A stretch of 64,000 bases of DNA. It comes from Bacteroidota bacterium. GTDB lineage: Bacteria > Bacteroidota > Bacteroidia > NS11-12g > UBA955. Where the stretch lies: assembly GCA_027621365.1 (NCBI GenBank), contig JAQCBH010000003.1, positions 1-64,000 of the forward strand. Direction: 5' to 3'. The notes below the pieces were generated by a model. The model ran no database searches and had not been told where the DNA came from. It was given only the letters and a program-made list of their open reading frames with translations. The position numbers and the translations under genes are program-made. Each line of letters begins with the position of its first letter. Within the stretch, counting starts at the first letter, position 1. Below are positions 8,407-16,994 of this stretch, piece after piece.

Positions 8407-10113
8407 ATGGCAGAATTTCCAGATTTCGGAAACATGGGCGTGGGCGAATTGCGCGCCTTAGCAGATACGTTGGATGTCAAAGGTTCATCCAAAATGAAGA
8501 AGAGCGAATTGATCGATGCACTGATGGAAATCGCTCAAGGACCAGAGAAAAAGCCTGCTGCGGCAGCTGAAACTCGAGGCCGTAAGCGCAAAGAGGTTGA
8601 GGCAGAACAGCCAGTTGATGCTTCTCAGCAGCAGACAGAAGCCAATGCAGAAGCTGCGGCTGAACAAGAGACACCGGTTGAAGGGCGCCGTTTGCGCGAG
8701 CGACGCAAACGTCCATCTTCTGAAGAATCAGAAGGGGCTTCAGAAACAGAAGATTCATCTGCCGATGGTAGTGAAGAGCCTAGAAGAGAGCGCCGCGGTT
8801 CACGCGATGCCCATTCTGAGCGAGATGGAAGAGAAGTCCGTGAAGGACGCAAGCCCCGAGAAGAACGTGAGCCTCGTCAACCTCGTGAAGGAAGAGAGCC
8901 CCGCGAAGGAAGAGAGCCCAGAGAAGGGCGCGAACCCCGTGAAACCATGTCGGCTGAAGAGCGCAAACGCAAAGAGCAGTTGCAATACTTTACCGAAATG
9001 GAAGGTGTGGTCAGCACCCAAGGAGTTTTGGAGCTGGTTCCTGATGGATACGGTTTCTTGCGTTCTCCCGATTACCACTACATGGCTTCTCCTGATGACG
9101 TGTATGTGCCGGGTTACATGATCAAACAAAACGGTTTGAAAACCGGCGATACCCTGCGAGGCCCCATTCGTCCTCCCAAGGAGAGCGAGAAATATTTCTG
9201 TTTGGTGCGCATAGATTCGGTCAACGGCCGTACGCCAGATGAGGTCAAAGACCGCGTGGCATTTGAGCATTTGACTCCCTTGTTCCCGGATGAGAAGTTG
9301 AATTTGTGCGATCATCCGAAGCACTACAGCAACCGTATCATCGACATGATTTCTCCCATTGGTAAGGGACAGCGAGGTTTGATTGTGGCCCAGCCCAAAA
9401 CCGGTAAAACTTGGTTGCTCAAAGGAATTGCCAACGCCATTGCCAAAAACCACCCAGAGGTGTACATGATCATTTTGCTGATCGATGAGCGCCCTGAAGA
9501 GGTAACCGACATGTCTCGCAGCGTTCGAGCCGAAGTGGTTGCGTCCACCTTTGATGAGCCCGCTGACAAGCACGTTCGTTTGACCAATATCGTATTGGAG
9601 AAAGCCAAGCGATTGGTGGAGTGTGGTCACGATGTCGTGATTTTGTTGGATTCCATTACGCGTTTGGCTCGTGCGTTCAACACGGTTCAACCCGCTTCAG
9701 GTAAGATTTTGTCAGGTGGTGTAGATGCCAATGCCCTTCAAAAGCCCAAGCGCTTTTTTGGTGCGGCTCGAAACATTGAAAATGGGGGTTCTTTGACCAT
9801 TTTGGCCACGGCCTTGACCGATACAGGTTCAAAGATGGACGAGGTGATCTTCGAAGAATTCAAGGGTACCGGCAATATGGAATTGCAACTGGATCGCCGC
9901 TTGTCCAATAAGCGCATCTATCCGGCCATCGATATCCTGTCTTCCAGTACTCGCCGCGACGACTTGTTGGTTGACAAAACGACCAATCAGCGCATGTGGG
10001 TGCTTCGCAATCACTTGGCTGATATGAATCCGGAAGAGGCGATGAATACCTTCTTGAAGTACATGCAGAATACCCAAGACAATACCGAGTTCTTGGTTAG
10101 CATGAACGGTTAA
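8407..10113 (+). CDS. rho: Transcription termination factor Rho with long charged N-terminal insertion
   Basis: Rho_N start, [63 protein letters not shown]. Confidence 0.97.
   Translation: MAEFPDFGNMGVGELRALADTLDVKGSSKMKKSELIDALMEIAQGPEKKPAAAAETRGRKRKEVEAEQPVDASQQQTEANAEAAAEQETPVEGRRLRERRKRPSSEESEGASETEDSSADGSEEPRRERRGSRDAHSERDGREVREGRKPREEREPRQPREGREPREGREPREGREPRETMSAEERKRKEQLQYFTEMEGVVSTQGVLELVPDGYGFLRSPDYHYMASPDDVYVPGYMIKQNGLKTGDTLRGPIRPPKESEKYFCLVRIDSVNGRTPDEVKDRVAFEHLTPLFPDEKLNLCDHPKHYSNRIIDMISPIGKGQRGLIVAQPKTGKTWLLKGIANAIAKNHPEVYMIILLIDERPEEVTDMSRSVRAEVVASTFDEPADKHVRLTNIVLEKAKRLVECGHDVVILLDSITRLARAFNTVQPASGKILSGGVDANALQKPKRFFGAARNIENGGSLTILATALTDTGSKMDEVIFEEFKGTGNMELQLDRRLSNKRIYPAIDILSSSTRRDDLLVDKTTNQRMWVLRNHLADMNPEEAMNTFLKYMQNTQDNTEFLVSMNG
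8884..8943 (+). repeat. Imperfect 18-bp tandem repeat (3.3 units) encoding REGREP within rho
   Basis: CGTGAAGGAAGAGAGCCC / CGCGAAGGAAGAGAGCCC / AGAGAAGGGCGCGAACCC / CGTGAA. Confidence 0.9.
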
Positions 10114-10742
10114 GGGATTTTTACTTCTGAGACAATTTTTCCGTTGCTGATGAAAATGCGTTGCCCGGGTTCAGGGGTGATGCTGTATCCGCCGGCAAGA
10201 GAACTGAACGCAGGCATGACCAAGCGCTGGTCGCTTAGCCAAAAACAGGGCAATCGCAGCGATTGACGGCCCTTCCCGCGAAGCGAGTAGCTCGGGTGCA
10301 GGTGCCCGCATATTTCAAAACCTGCCTGTTCACTGGGTTCGTGGCAAAAACGAATGCCGTCTATTTCCCATTCGCTGTGCTGCTCCCAATTGGGGGGCAA
10401 ATGATGGGTTACAAACCGGTCGTGGTTGCCCGTGATCAACAGAAATTGGGTGTGAGGGAACGATTCAAGTGCCTGGAAGAGTTGGGGCCATTCTGAATTC
10501 GGTAGGCTGTGAAACAGGTCTCCCAAGAACAGGCAGCATTGGGGTTGATAGGCGCTAATAACCTGTATCAGGTTATTCAAATCTTTTTGGGCAGCAGCAG
10601 TGGGAATGGCCAATCCATTCCTTCTCATGTGCTGCACCCGTCCCATGTGAACATCGCTAATGACCAACAGTCCTTGTTCGGGCATGTGTAGGCACATTTC
10701 CGGGCACATATTCAAGGTGGGCGTTATATCGGGAATGCGCAT
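10110..10742 (-). CDS. pdeM: Ligase-associated DNA damage response endonuclease PdeM-like metallophosphoesterase
   Basis: ISDVHMG, LGDLFHS, ITGNHDR, CGHLHP metallophosphoesterase motifs in PdeM-like context. Confidence 0.75.
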   Translation of the reverse strand: MRIPDITPTLNMCPEMCLHMPEQGLLVISDVHMGRVQHMRRNGLAIPTAAAQKDLNNLIQVISAYQPQCCLFLGDLFHSLPNSEWPQLFQALESFPHTQFLLITGNHDRFVTHHLPPNWEQHSEWEIDGIRFCHEPSEQAGFEICGHLHPSYSLRGKGRQSLRLPCFWLSDQRLVMPAFSSLAGGYSITPEPGQRIFISNGKIVSEVKIP

Positions 10743-10867
10743 CAATGTTGCAAATCGGAGACTTCAAAGGTCGATATTTTTTGGGCTTGGCTGTTGATAT
10801 CTGTGTGGAGAATCACGCGATTTTCGTATTTGGTTCCCGATATAATTTAGTGCCCTGAAATACAGCC

Positions 10868-11203
10868 ATGGCCAAGTTGAAAGTTGTCATCGATTACAGC
10901 AAGCTGAGCGGAGATTTGCTCGAGTTGTTTAACGCTACCTATCCATACGGAGTTGCCGGTCAGACCGTGCGTTTTCCCAATGCAAAAGGGGAAACCGTGA
11001 CGGCGGTTATGTTGGAGACAGACGATAAAATCTATTTGGTGAAGTTGAGCGTTTCTCAGCAGCAGTCGCTCTCGGATGAAGAATTGGACGATTTGATCGG
11101 AAAGTCTTTGAGCAAGAATGATGACGACGACATTGAAGTTGAGTCTTCAGACGATAAAGAGGACAATTCCGACAAGCCCGAAGTCGAAGAGGACGACGAT
11201 TGA
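10868..11203 (+). CDS. Small protein with acidic Asp/Glu-rich C-terminus, unknown function
   Basis: 111 aa; tail SKNDDDDIEVESSDDKEDNSDKPEVEEDDD. Confidence 0.7.
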   Translation: MAKLKVVIDYSKLSGDLLELFNATYPYGVAGQTVRFPNAKGETVTAVMLETDDKIYLVKLSVSQQQSLSDEELDDLIGKSLSKNDDDDIEVESSDDKEDNSDKPEVEEDDD

Positions 11204-11256
11204 TCGCCTGCATGTTCTATTCCCAATTTCTGAAAGCCAAACCATGTAGGTATTCT

Positions 11257-11264
11257 TACCTTTG
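11257..11264 (+). promoter_or_regulatory. -7 box TACCTTTG, 4 nt from start codon
   Basis: TACCTTTG-AAAC-ATG (SDR gene). Confidence 0.75.
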
Positions 11265-11268
11265 AAAC

Positions 11269-11967
11269 ATGGTAGCGCTTATTACGGGTGCCTCTAGAGG
11301 CCTGGGATTGGCCATTGCTGAAGCTCTGGCTCAGGAAGGCTTGGATCTGATTTTGTGGTCCCGAAATGAAACCTTGTTGAAGGAGAATTCCACTCGTTTG
11401 GCTCAGTCGTACGGAATTTCTGTGAACGTCACAGCCCTGGATCTGTCCAATCAAGAACAAATTGATCAGGCTTGCCAGTCCCTGTTGGATCAAGGTAGTA
11501 CAGTCGATCTTTTGGTCAACAACGCCGGGAATTTCTTGCCTGGAGCCATGATGGAGGAGTCGGAGTCTCAGTTGGATGACTTGTGGTCCGTCAATGTGAA
11601 AGCCGCCTACACCATCACCAAGCGTTTGTGGCCTGCATTGGTTCAAAGTCCACGCGCACATGTCGTGAACATTTGCAGCACGGCTAGCCGAATGGGATAT
11701 CCGGCTGGCGGATCTTACGCCGTAACCAAACATGCCCTCTTGGGATTTAGCGAGTCTTTGAGATTGGAGGGCAGACCATTGGGCATTCGGGTCAGTTCGG
11801 TTCTTCCGGGAGCGGCCTTGACCGATTCTTGGGCTGGTGTTGATTTGCCGGAAGAGCGATTCATGAAGGCCAGCGATGTGGGTGCGGTGGTTCGGCAAAT
11901 TTGGCAGTTGAATCAAAGTGCCGTGATCGAAGACATTACCCTTCGCCCTTTGTTGGGTGACATATAA
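11269..11967 (+). CDS. SDR family oxidoreductase
   Basis: ITGASRGLGLAIAEAL, NNAGNF, SYAVTKHAL. Confidence 0.95.
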   Translation: MVALITGASRGLGLAIAEALAQEGLDLILWSRNETLLKENSTRLAQSYGISVNVTALDLSNQEQIDQACQSLLDQGSTVDLLVNNAGNFLPGAMMEESESQLDDLWSVNVKAAYTITKRLWPALVQSPRAHVVNICSTASRMGYPAGGSYAVTKHALLGFSESLRLEGRPLGIRVSSVLPGAALTDSWAGVDLPEERFMKASDVGAVVRQIWQLNQSAVIEDITLRPLLGDI

Positions 11968-12006
11968 TTGTCAGCAATTCCTAAGGCCGCTGACAATCTC
12001 TTTTTA
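11967..12006 (+). terminator. Probable intrinsic terminator after SDR gene
   Basis: ATTGTCAGC (11967-11975) / GCTGACAAT (11989-11997) followed by CTCTTTTT. Confidence 0.65.
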
Positions 12007-12041
12007 GAACTATATTTGTAAAAACTATACATCAAGATTCC

Positions 12042-13400
12042 ATGAAAAAATCTGTACTTACCGCTGCCTTGTTTGCCTTCGCATCACTCGGGGTGGCACA
12101 GACGCTGAATCAACCCGTTCCTGCGGCTCAGCACAACATTTACTCCAAGGGTATGTATCGTGTTGCGGGCAAGAGCTTGACTCCTGTTACTCGCCGCGCA
12201 GAGACTTACAGCAACTGGTACAATTTCACTTCTTCATATGAAGAGGGAGAATTGTTGGGACAGCAAATGAGCGGTTTCGTGAGTTTCATCGCTCCTGATA
12301 CTTTGGGCCACACGGTTTATTCTGATGGTCAAAAGATCCAAAGCGGTATTCATGGTGTGGGTACTTCTTTCGATCCCAAAGATTCGAACTTTGCTTTCAC
12401 TGGCGAAGAAGTGTTCAGCCGTTTCATGGCTTACACGCTTGATTCCATTGCCTTCACTCAGTTCTACGTTCGTCAATTGGACCAGGTAGAAATCGGAGGC
12501 TCTATGGTTGACGTTGTTGATACGCTTTACATCCAGTATTTCAACATCGATGGTATCACTGTAGGTGGTTACAACTACCAGTCAGACCCCAATACCCGTT
12601 ACTTGTATGCTTGCCCCAAGAAAGAGAACTACCAAGCTTCTTCTTTGTTGAACACGGCTGCTGCTAAGACCGATACTTTGTTCTTGACCAAAGATTGGGC
12701 TGATAGTGTGTCTTTCAATGGTGCTGAAACTAGCTTCTTCGGTCGCGGAATTCAAATCCCCGTAGGCATTCAGAGCAAGAGCACCAACGATGCTAAGGTG
12801 GAGCAGAACATTACTGCTTTCAACCTTGTGTTCAAACCCATGGTAAAGCCTATGGACGGCGACACTTTGATCGCCTATGACGGTTCTGAGTGGTCCAAGA
12901 AGTACAACATGTACGGAGTGCGCAACGCTTCTTTGCAAGACCATGCCCAGACCATTACTTCTCCCTACCGCTTGAACGTTTCGTTTGTAACCAACTTCCA
13001 AGTATTGGATGGAAGCACGTTGTTCGGCTTCTTGCGCGGTTACATCCCTGGTACCTTGTTCACCAGCACTCGTTTCTTCCCCTTCTTTGCTCATATCACT
13101 ACGGAGACCTTGAGCAACGGTGCATTGACTGAGTCTGGATTGAACGGTATTCGCGTGTATCCTAACCCTAGCAACGGCAATGCTCAAGTGGGCGTGGCTT
13201 TCCAATTGGGTCAAGCTGCTGAAGTTTCTGTTCGTGTAATAGATATGAACGGCCGCACTGTTAAGCAAATTCCTGCTCAGCACTATGCTGCTGGTGTTCA
13301 AGGTTTGAACATCGAGACGGCTGGTTTGAATAGCGGTGTATACCAAGTTGTATTGGAAAGCGCTGCTGGTCGTCAGTCTGCTGCTTTGTGCATTCAGTAA
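12042..13400 (+). CDS. Secreted protein with T9SS type A C-terminal sorting domain
   Basis: Signal peptide; C-terminus IRVYPNPSNGNAQVGVAF...VIDMNGRTVKQI...GLNSGVYQVVLES. Confidence 0.9.
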   Translation: MKKSVLTAALFAFASLGVAQTLNQPVPAAQHNIYSKGMYRVAGKSLTPVTRRAETYSNWYNFTSSYEEGELLGQQMSGFVSFIAPDTLGHTVYSDGQKIQSGIHGVGTSFDPKDSNFAFTGEEVFSRFMAYTLDSIAFTQFYVRQLDQVEIGGSMVDVVDTLYIQYFNIDGITVGGYNYQSDPNTRYLYACPKKENYQASSLLNTAAAKTDTLFLTKDWADSVSFNGAETSFFGRGIQIPVGIQSKSTNDAKVEQNITAFNLVFKPMVKPMDGDTLIAYDGSEWSKKYNMYGVRNASLQDHAQTITSPYRLNVSFVTNFQVLDGSTLFGFLRGYIPGTLFTSTRFFPFFAHITTETLSNGALTESGLNGIRVYPNPSNGNAQVGVAFQLGQAAEVSVRVIDMNGRTVKQIPAQHYAAGVQGLNIETAGLNSGVYQVVLESAAGRQSAALCIQ

Positions 13401-13423
13401 TCACTTTGATAAAATGATGAGAA

Positions 13424-13448
13424 GGGGGCCTATGGTGGCCCCCTTTTT
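13424..13448 (+). terminator. Intrinsic terminator
   Basis: GGGGGCC TATGGT GGCCCCC TTTTTG. Confidence 0.9.
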
Positions 13449-13463
13449 GTTTGTTAATGTAGT

Positions 13464-14933
13464 ATGAGGATCTCGAAATATGCTTGGATACTAGGATTGT
13501 TGGTCTCTAATGCAAGAGCCCAAAGTTTCACAGCGGCTGATTTTAGCCAGTACATGGGATTATCTGCTGTATATGCGAACCCTTGTTGGATAGCAGCCAG
13601 TCCTTACGCCAGGCAGAGTCAACTGGGAGCCGTGGGTGCATCGTTTGACAACGACTATTGGGCCTTGGAAGCGCCCTTTACTCCATGGCAATTGCTGACG
13701 GGTACGGTCGATCCTCAATACAAAAATGCCAACGGGAAAATTCAATGGCAGCCTGACTGGTTGACTCGAAACGATGGGGCCGCATCGGTTCGTCTTTCGA
13801 CTCAGGTGGAATTTCGGGGCCCAGCCTTTGCCAAGCAATTGGGTACTCGATTGGCCTGGTCAACTCAAACGCGAACAAGGTCCTACTTGCAGGTATTGGA
13901 GGCAGACCCTTCTTTGTTGAAGTGGGCCGAGACCGCTGGTTCTGGTCAATCTCAGGCCTCTGGGGTGAATTTGGGTTCAGCTTTTCATTTGCAGTCTAGT
14001 GCTTGGCAGGAGTGGGCCGGATCTCTAGCTGCTGTGCCGGTGAGCAACGGCTCCCTTCGAATTCGTTTGGGCGCAACGGCCAAGTTGTACATGGGATTGG
14101 GTTATGTTGAAGCCAAAAGCGCGGGTACTCGATTCAAGTTGTATGGGCAGGACTCATTAACAGTGTTCAACAGTGACATGCAATGGTCCTATTCCTCGCC
14201 TCGAGCCATTCAGGCTCTAACCGGTTCCATTCTCAGCGGGGCTCGACCCAGTTTGGGTTCCATCTCTGGTATTGGCCTAGGATTTGATTGGGGCGCAGTG
14301 GTGGAATTTGGAAGAATGGGTGACGCCAAATGGAAGGCCGCGCTTGACGGAAAGCCCAGTTTTGGTGCCAATCCCTATCGCGCACAGTTGGCCTTTTCTT
14401 TCCTGGATATGGGTGGCATACGCTATGGAAACGAATTGACCTCCGTCAATATTTTCAATGATCAGCCCAAAACTCTGGTCTGGGATACCGCCGTTTGGGC
14501 GGCTTTGGCTCAAGGACAGAATGCTCTCTTTACGAGCTTGGAGTCTTTTGCCCAATCGGAATTGAATTATTCCAAAACGGCACAGAAGAGATCGGTACGA
14601 CTTCCGGCCACTTGGGTGATGCAGGGCAATTACCGGTTCAATCGCTGGTTGCAGCTGGGTGTGCAGTGGAAACACAACAACCAAGCCTTGGCTCTTTCTT
14701 CGGTTCGGGTAGTGCCGCGCTTCGAAAGCAAGTGGTTTGAGCTTGGAACCCCCTTGGCTCTGCAAGCGGGATACAGGGATTTTGGAGCAGGAGCATTCTT
14801 GAGAATCGGGCCTGTTTGGTTGGGGTCAGATAAATTGTTCAGCTCCTTGTTTCAAAACAAGAAGAGCGACTTGGACCTCTATGCCGGAATCAGCTTAGGC
14901 TGGAAACTGGGCGATTCGAGCAAGAAAAACTAA
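13464..14933 (+). CDS. Outer-membrane protein, DUF5723-like
   Basis: Signal peptide, ADFSQYMGLSAVYANPCWIA, beta-barrel-like pattern throughout. Confidence 0.6.
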   Translation: MRISKYAWILGLLVSNARAQSFTAADFSQYMGLSAVYANPCWIAASPYARQSQLGAVGASFDNDYWALEAPFTPWQLLTGTVDPQYKNANGKIQWQPDWLTRNDGAASVRLSTQVEFRGPAFAKQLGTRLAWSTQTRTRSYLQVLEADPSLLKWAETAGSGQSQASGVNLGSAFHLQSSAWQEWAGSLAAVPVSNGSLRIRLGATAKLYMGLGYVEAKSAGTRFKLYGQDSLTVFNSDMQWSYSSPRAIQALTGSILSGARPSLGSISGIGLGFDWGAVVEFGRMGDAKWKAALDGKPSFGANPYRAQLAFSFLDMGGIRYGNELTSVNIFNDQPKTLVWDTAVWAALAQGQNALFTSLESFAQSELNYSKTAQKRSVRLPATWVMQGNYRFNRWLQLGVQWKHNNQALALSSVRVVPRFESKWFELGTPLALQAGYRDFGAGAFLRIGPVWLGSDKLFSSLFQNKKSDLDLYAGISLGWKLGDSSKKN

Positions 14934-14941
14934 AGAATAGA

Positions 14942-16249
14942 TCAATCAACGCGAACGATACGCGCACCAAGCGGGTTTAAGCGCTCTTCGATGCGTTCGT
15001 ATCCGCGGTCAATTTGCTCAATGTTCTTGATGGTGCTCTTGCCTTTGGCGCTCATGGCGGCAATCAACAAGGCCACACCCGCTCGAATGTCAGGAGAAGA
15101 CATGGTGATGCCCTTGAGTTTGGTTTTTCGATCCAAGCCAATGACGGTCGCACGGTGTGGATCACATAAAATGATCTGCGCACCCATGTCAATCAAGTTG
15201 TCTACGAAGAACAAGCGGCTTTCGAACATCTTTTGATGGATCAAGACTGTTCCGCGAGCTTGAATGGCAGTAACCAGTGCAATGGAGATCAAATCAGGGG
15301 TAAAGCCGGGCCAAATTTGATCGGCTACGGTCAGTATGGAACCGTCAATGAAGCTGTCAATCTCGTAATGGTCATTGCCGAAAATGCGAATGTCATCACC
15401 GATGAACTCCATGTTGACCCCCAATCGCTTGAAGGTGCGTGGTATGATGCCCAATTGGTCGATTCGGCAATTTTTCAAGGTGATGTCAGATTGAGTAATG
15501 GCCGCCATGCCCATGAAGGAGCCAATTTCAATCATATCAGGCAAGCAGCGGTGCTGGGTGCCCTGAAGTTTGTCTACGCCTTTGATGACAAGTTGGTTGG
15601 AGCCAATTCCTTGAATGTCAGCACCCATTCCTTGCAACATGCGGCAGGTTTGCTGGACATAGGGTTCGCAGGCCGCGTTGTAAATGGTGGTGGTGCCCTG
15701 GGCCAAAACGGCTGCCATGACAATGTTGGCTGTTCCCGTCACAGAGGCTTCGTCCAAGTGCATGAAGGCCCCTTTTAGTTTGGGTGAGTGAACTTTGTAG
15801 AAGCTCTCTTCGGGCAAGTATTGGAATTCTGCACCTAGAGCGATAAAGCCATCAAAGTGGGTGTCCAATCGGCGTCGGCCAATTTTGTCCCCGCCTGGGC
15901 TGGGAATAAAACCGCGTCCAAATCGCGCCAACAAAGGCCCTACGATCATGATGGAGCCTCTCAAGGCAGCGCCCAGTTTCTTGAATTCAGGGCTTTCCAA
16001 GAAGTCCAAGTCTACGGCATCGGCTTGAAACTGGTAATGACCTCGGGCCAAACGGGTGCATTTGACCCCTAGTTTTTGGAGCAATTCAATCAGCTTGAGT
16101 ACATCCCTGATTTCGGGAATGTTCTCAATTTCGCATACGCCATCTGTCAATAAGACGGCACACAAGATTTGAAGGGCTTCGTTTTTGGCGCCTTGGGGTG
16201 TGAGTTCACCGTGAAGAGTGTGACCTCCTTCGATTTCAAATTGAGCCAT
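14942..16249 (-). CDS. murA: UDP-N-acetylglucosamine 1-carboxyvinyltransferase
   Basis: GGHTLHGELTPQGAKNEALQILCA, GSIMIVGPLLARFGRG, AACEPYVQQTCRMLQGMGADI, SPDIRAGVALLIAAM. Confidence 0.96.
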   Translation of the reverse strand: MAQFEIEGGHTLHGELTPQGAKNEALQILCAVLLTDGVCEIENIPEIRDVLKLIELLQKLGVKCTRLARGHYQFQADAVDLDFLESPEFKKLGAALRGSIMIVGPLLARFGRGFIPSPGGDKIGRRRLDTHFDGFIALGAEFQYLPEESFYKVHSPKLKGAFMHLDEASVTGTANIVMAAVLAQGTTTIYNAACEPYVQQTCRMLQGMGADIQGIGSNQLVIKGVDKLQGTQHRCLPDMIEIGSFMGMAAITQSDITLKNCRIDQLGIIPRTFKRLGVNMEFIGDDIRIFGNDHYEIDSFIDGSILTVADQIWPGFTPDLISIALVTAIQARGTVLIHQKMFESRLFFVDNLIDMGAQIILCDPHRATVIGLDRKTKLKGITMSSPDIRAGVALLIAAMSAKGKSTIKNIEQIDRGYERIEERLNPLGARIVRVD

Positions 16250-16250
16250 A

Positions 16251-16910
16251 TCAGTAGCGGCGAGGTTTGTTGCCGAATTTTTTCTTTTTGTTCTTGTTGA
16301 AGTTTTTTCTGGGGTCCATGCTTTGAATAGGAGTGCGCATGGGTTTGATGGTCTTGTCTTGCGATACCACCAAATCGTCTCCAGCTAGAACCAGCTTGTT
16401 GTTGGAGAGGATCTTTAGGTGATCGGCGATGACCTCATTGGACAGGTTTTCATTGTTCCACATTTTGCAGCTGTTGAACATGAAACTGGCAATCATGTTG
16501 ACGGTATCTTGTTTGAGATCTCCATCTTCCATTTCGCAAACACGATCAATCATCAATTGGAGGTTGCGGCCGTAGAAGCGAAAGCGAATGCCTTGGGTAT
16601 TGTATCCCAAATGAGTGGGTTTGGCTTGGTGCTGCTCACGGGTAGGCAAGGGGTAAGGGCAATCCACATCGAGCGAATAATCGGTGATTTGGTACAAATG
16701 GCCCCATATCTTTTCCTCGAAGTTGTTTTGCTTCTTGAGTTCAGGGTTCAAATGAGCGATGATCTGAACCAGTTGGTTGGCCCACTTGCTTCGCTCTGAT
16801 TTGTCGCTGATTGCCTGTATGTGTTCCAAGTACTCTTGGACGTTGCGTCCGAGCTCGGAATTGACCAAAGAGTGTCGCTGGGTGTTGTAATCATCCTGCA
16901 AGAGATTCAT
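16251..16910 (-). CDS. DUF4290 domain-containing protein
   Basis: YNTQRHSLVNSELGRNVQEYLEHI; adjacent to murA as commonly seen in Bacteroidota. Confidence 0.8.
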   Translation of the reverse strand: MNLLQDDYNTQRHSLVNSELGRNVQEYLEHIQAISDKSERSKWANQLVQIIAHLNPELKKQNNFEEKIWGHLYQITDYSLDVDCPYPLPTREQHQAKPTHLGYNTQGIRFRFYGRNLQLMIDRVCEMEDGDLKQDTVNMIASFMFNSCKMWNNENLSNEVIADHLKILSNNKLVLAGDDLVVSQDKTIKPMRTPIQSMDPRKNFNKNKKKKFGNKPRRY

Positions 16911-16994
16911 GCAGCCAAATTACAACCCAAGTGCCATTGTTTATGGCCGATTAATCCCCAATTCCACAGGTGTATCGCTGTGAGTTCGCAACAT

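Noticed and set aside
8884-8943. CRISPR-like or non-coding tandem repeat
   Set aside because: Contiguous 18-bp units without spacers, in frame inside rho.
8800-9690. 296-aa minus-strand ORF antisense to rho
   Set aside because: Fully inside rho on the opposite strand, low-complexity mirror of charged codons, no recognisable domain.
11056-11916. 286-aa minus ORF spanning the acidic protein and SDR genes
   Set aside because: Antisense to two supported genes; poly-Ser arises from mirrored Asp/Glu codons.
12582-13346. 254-aa minus ORF antisense to the T9SS protein
   Set aside because: Shadow ORF; plus frame has signal peptide and sorting domain.
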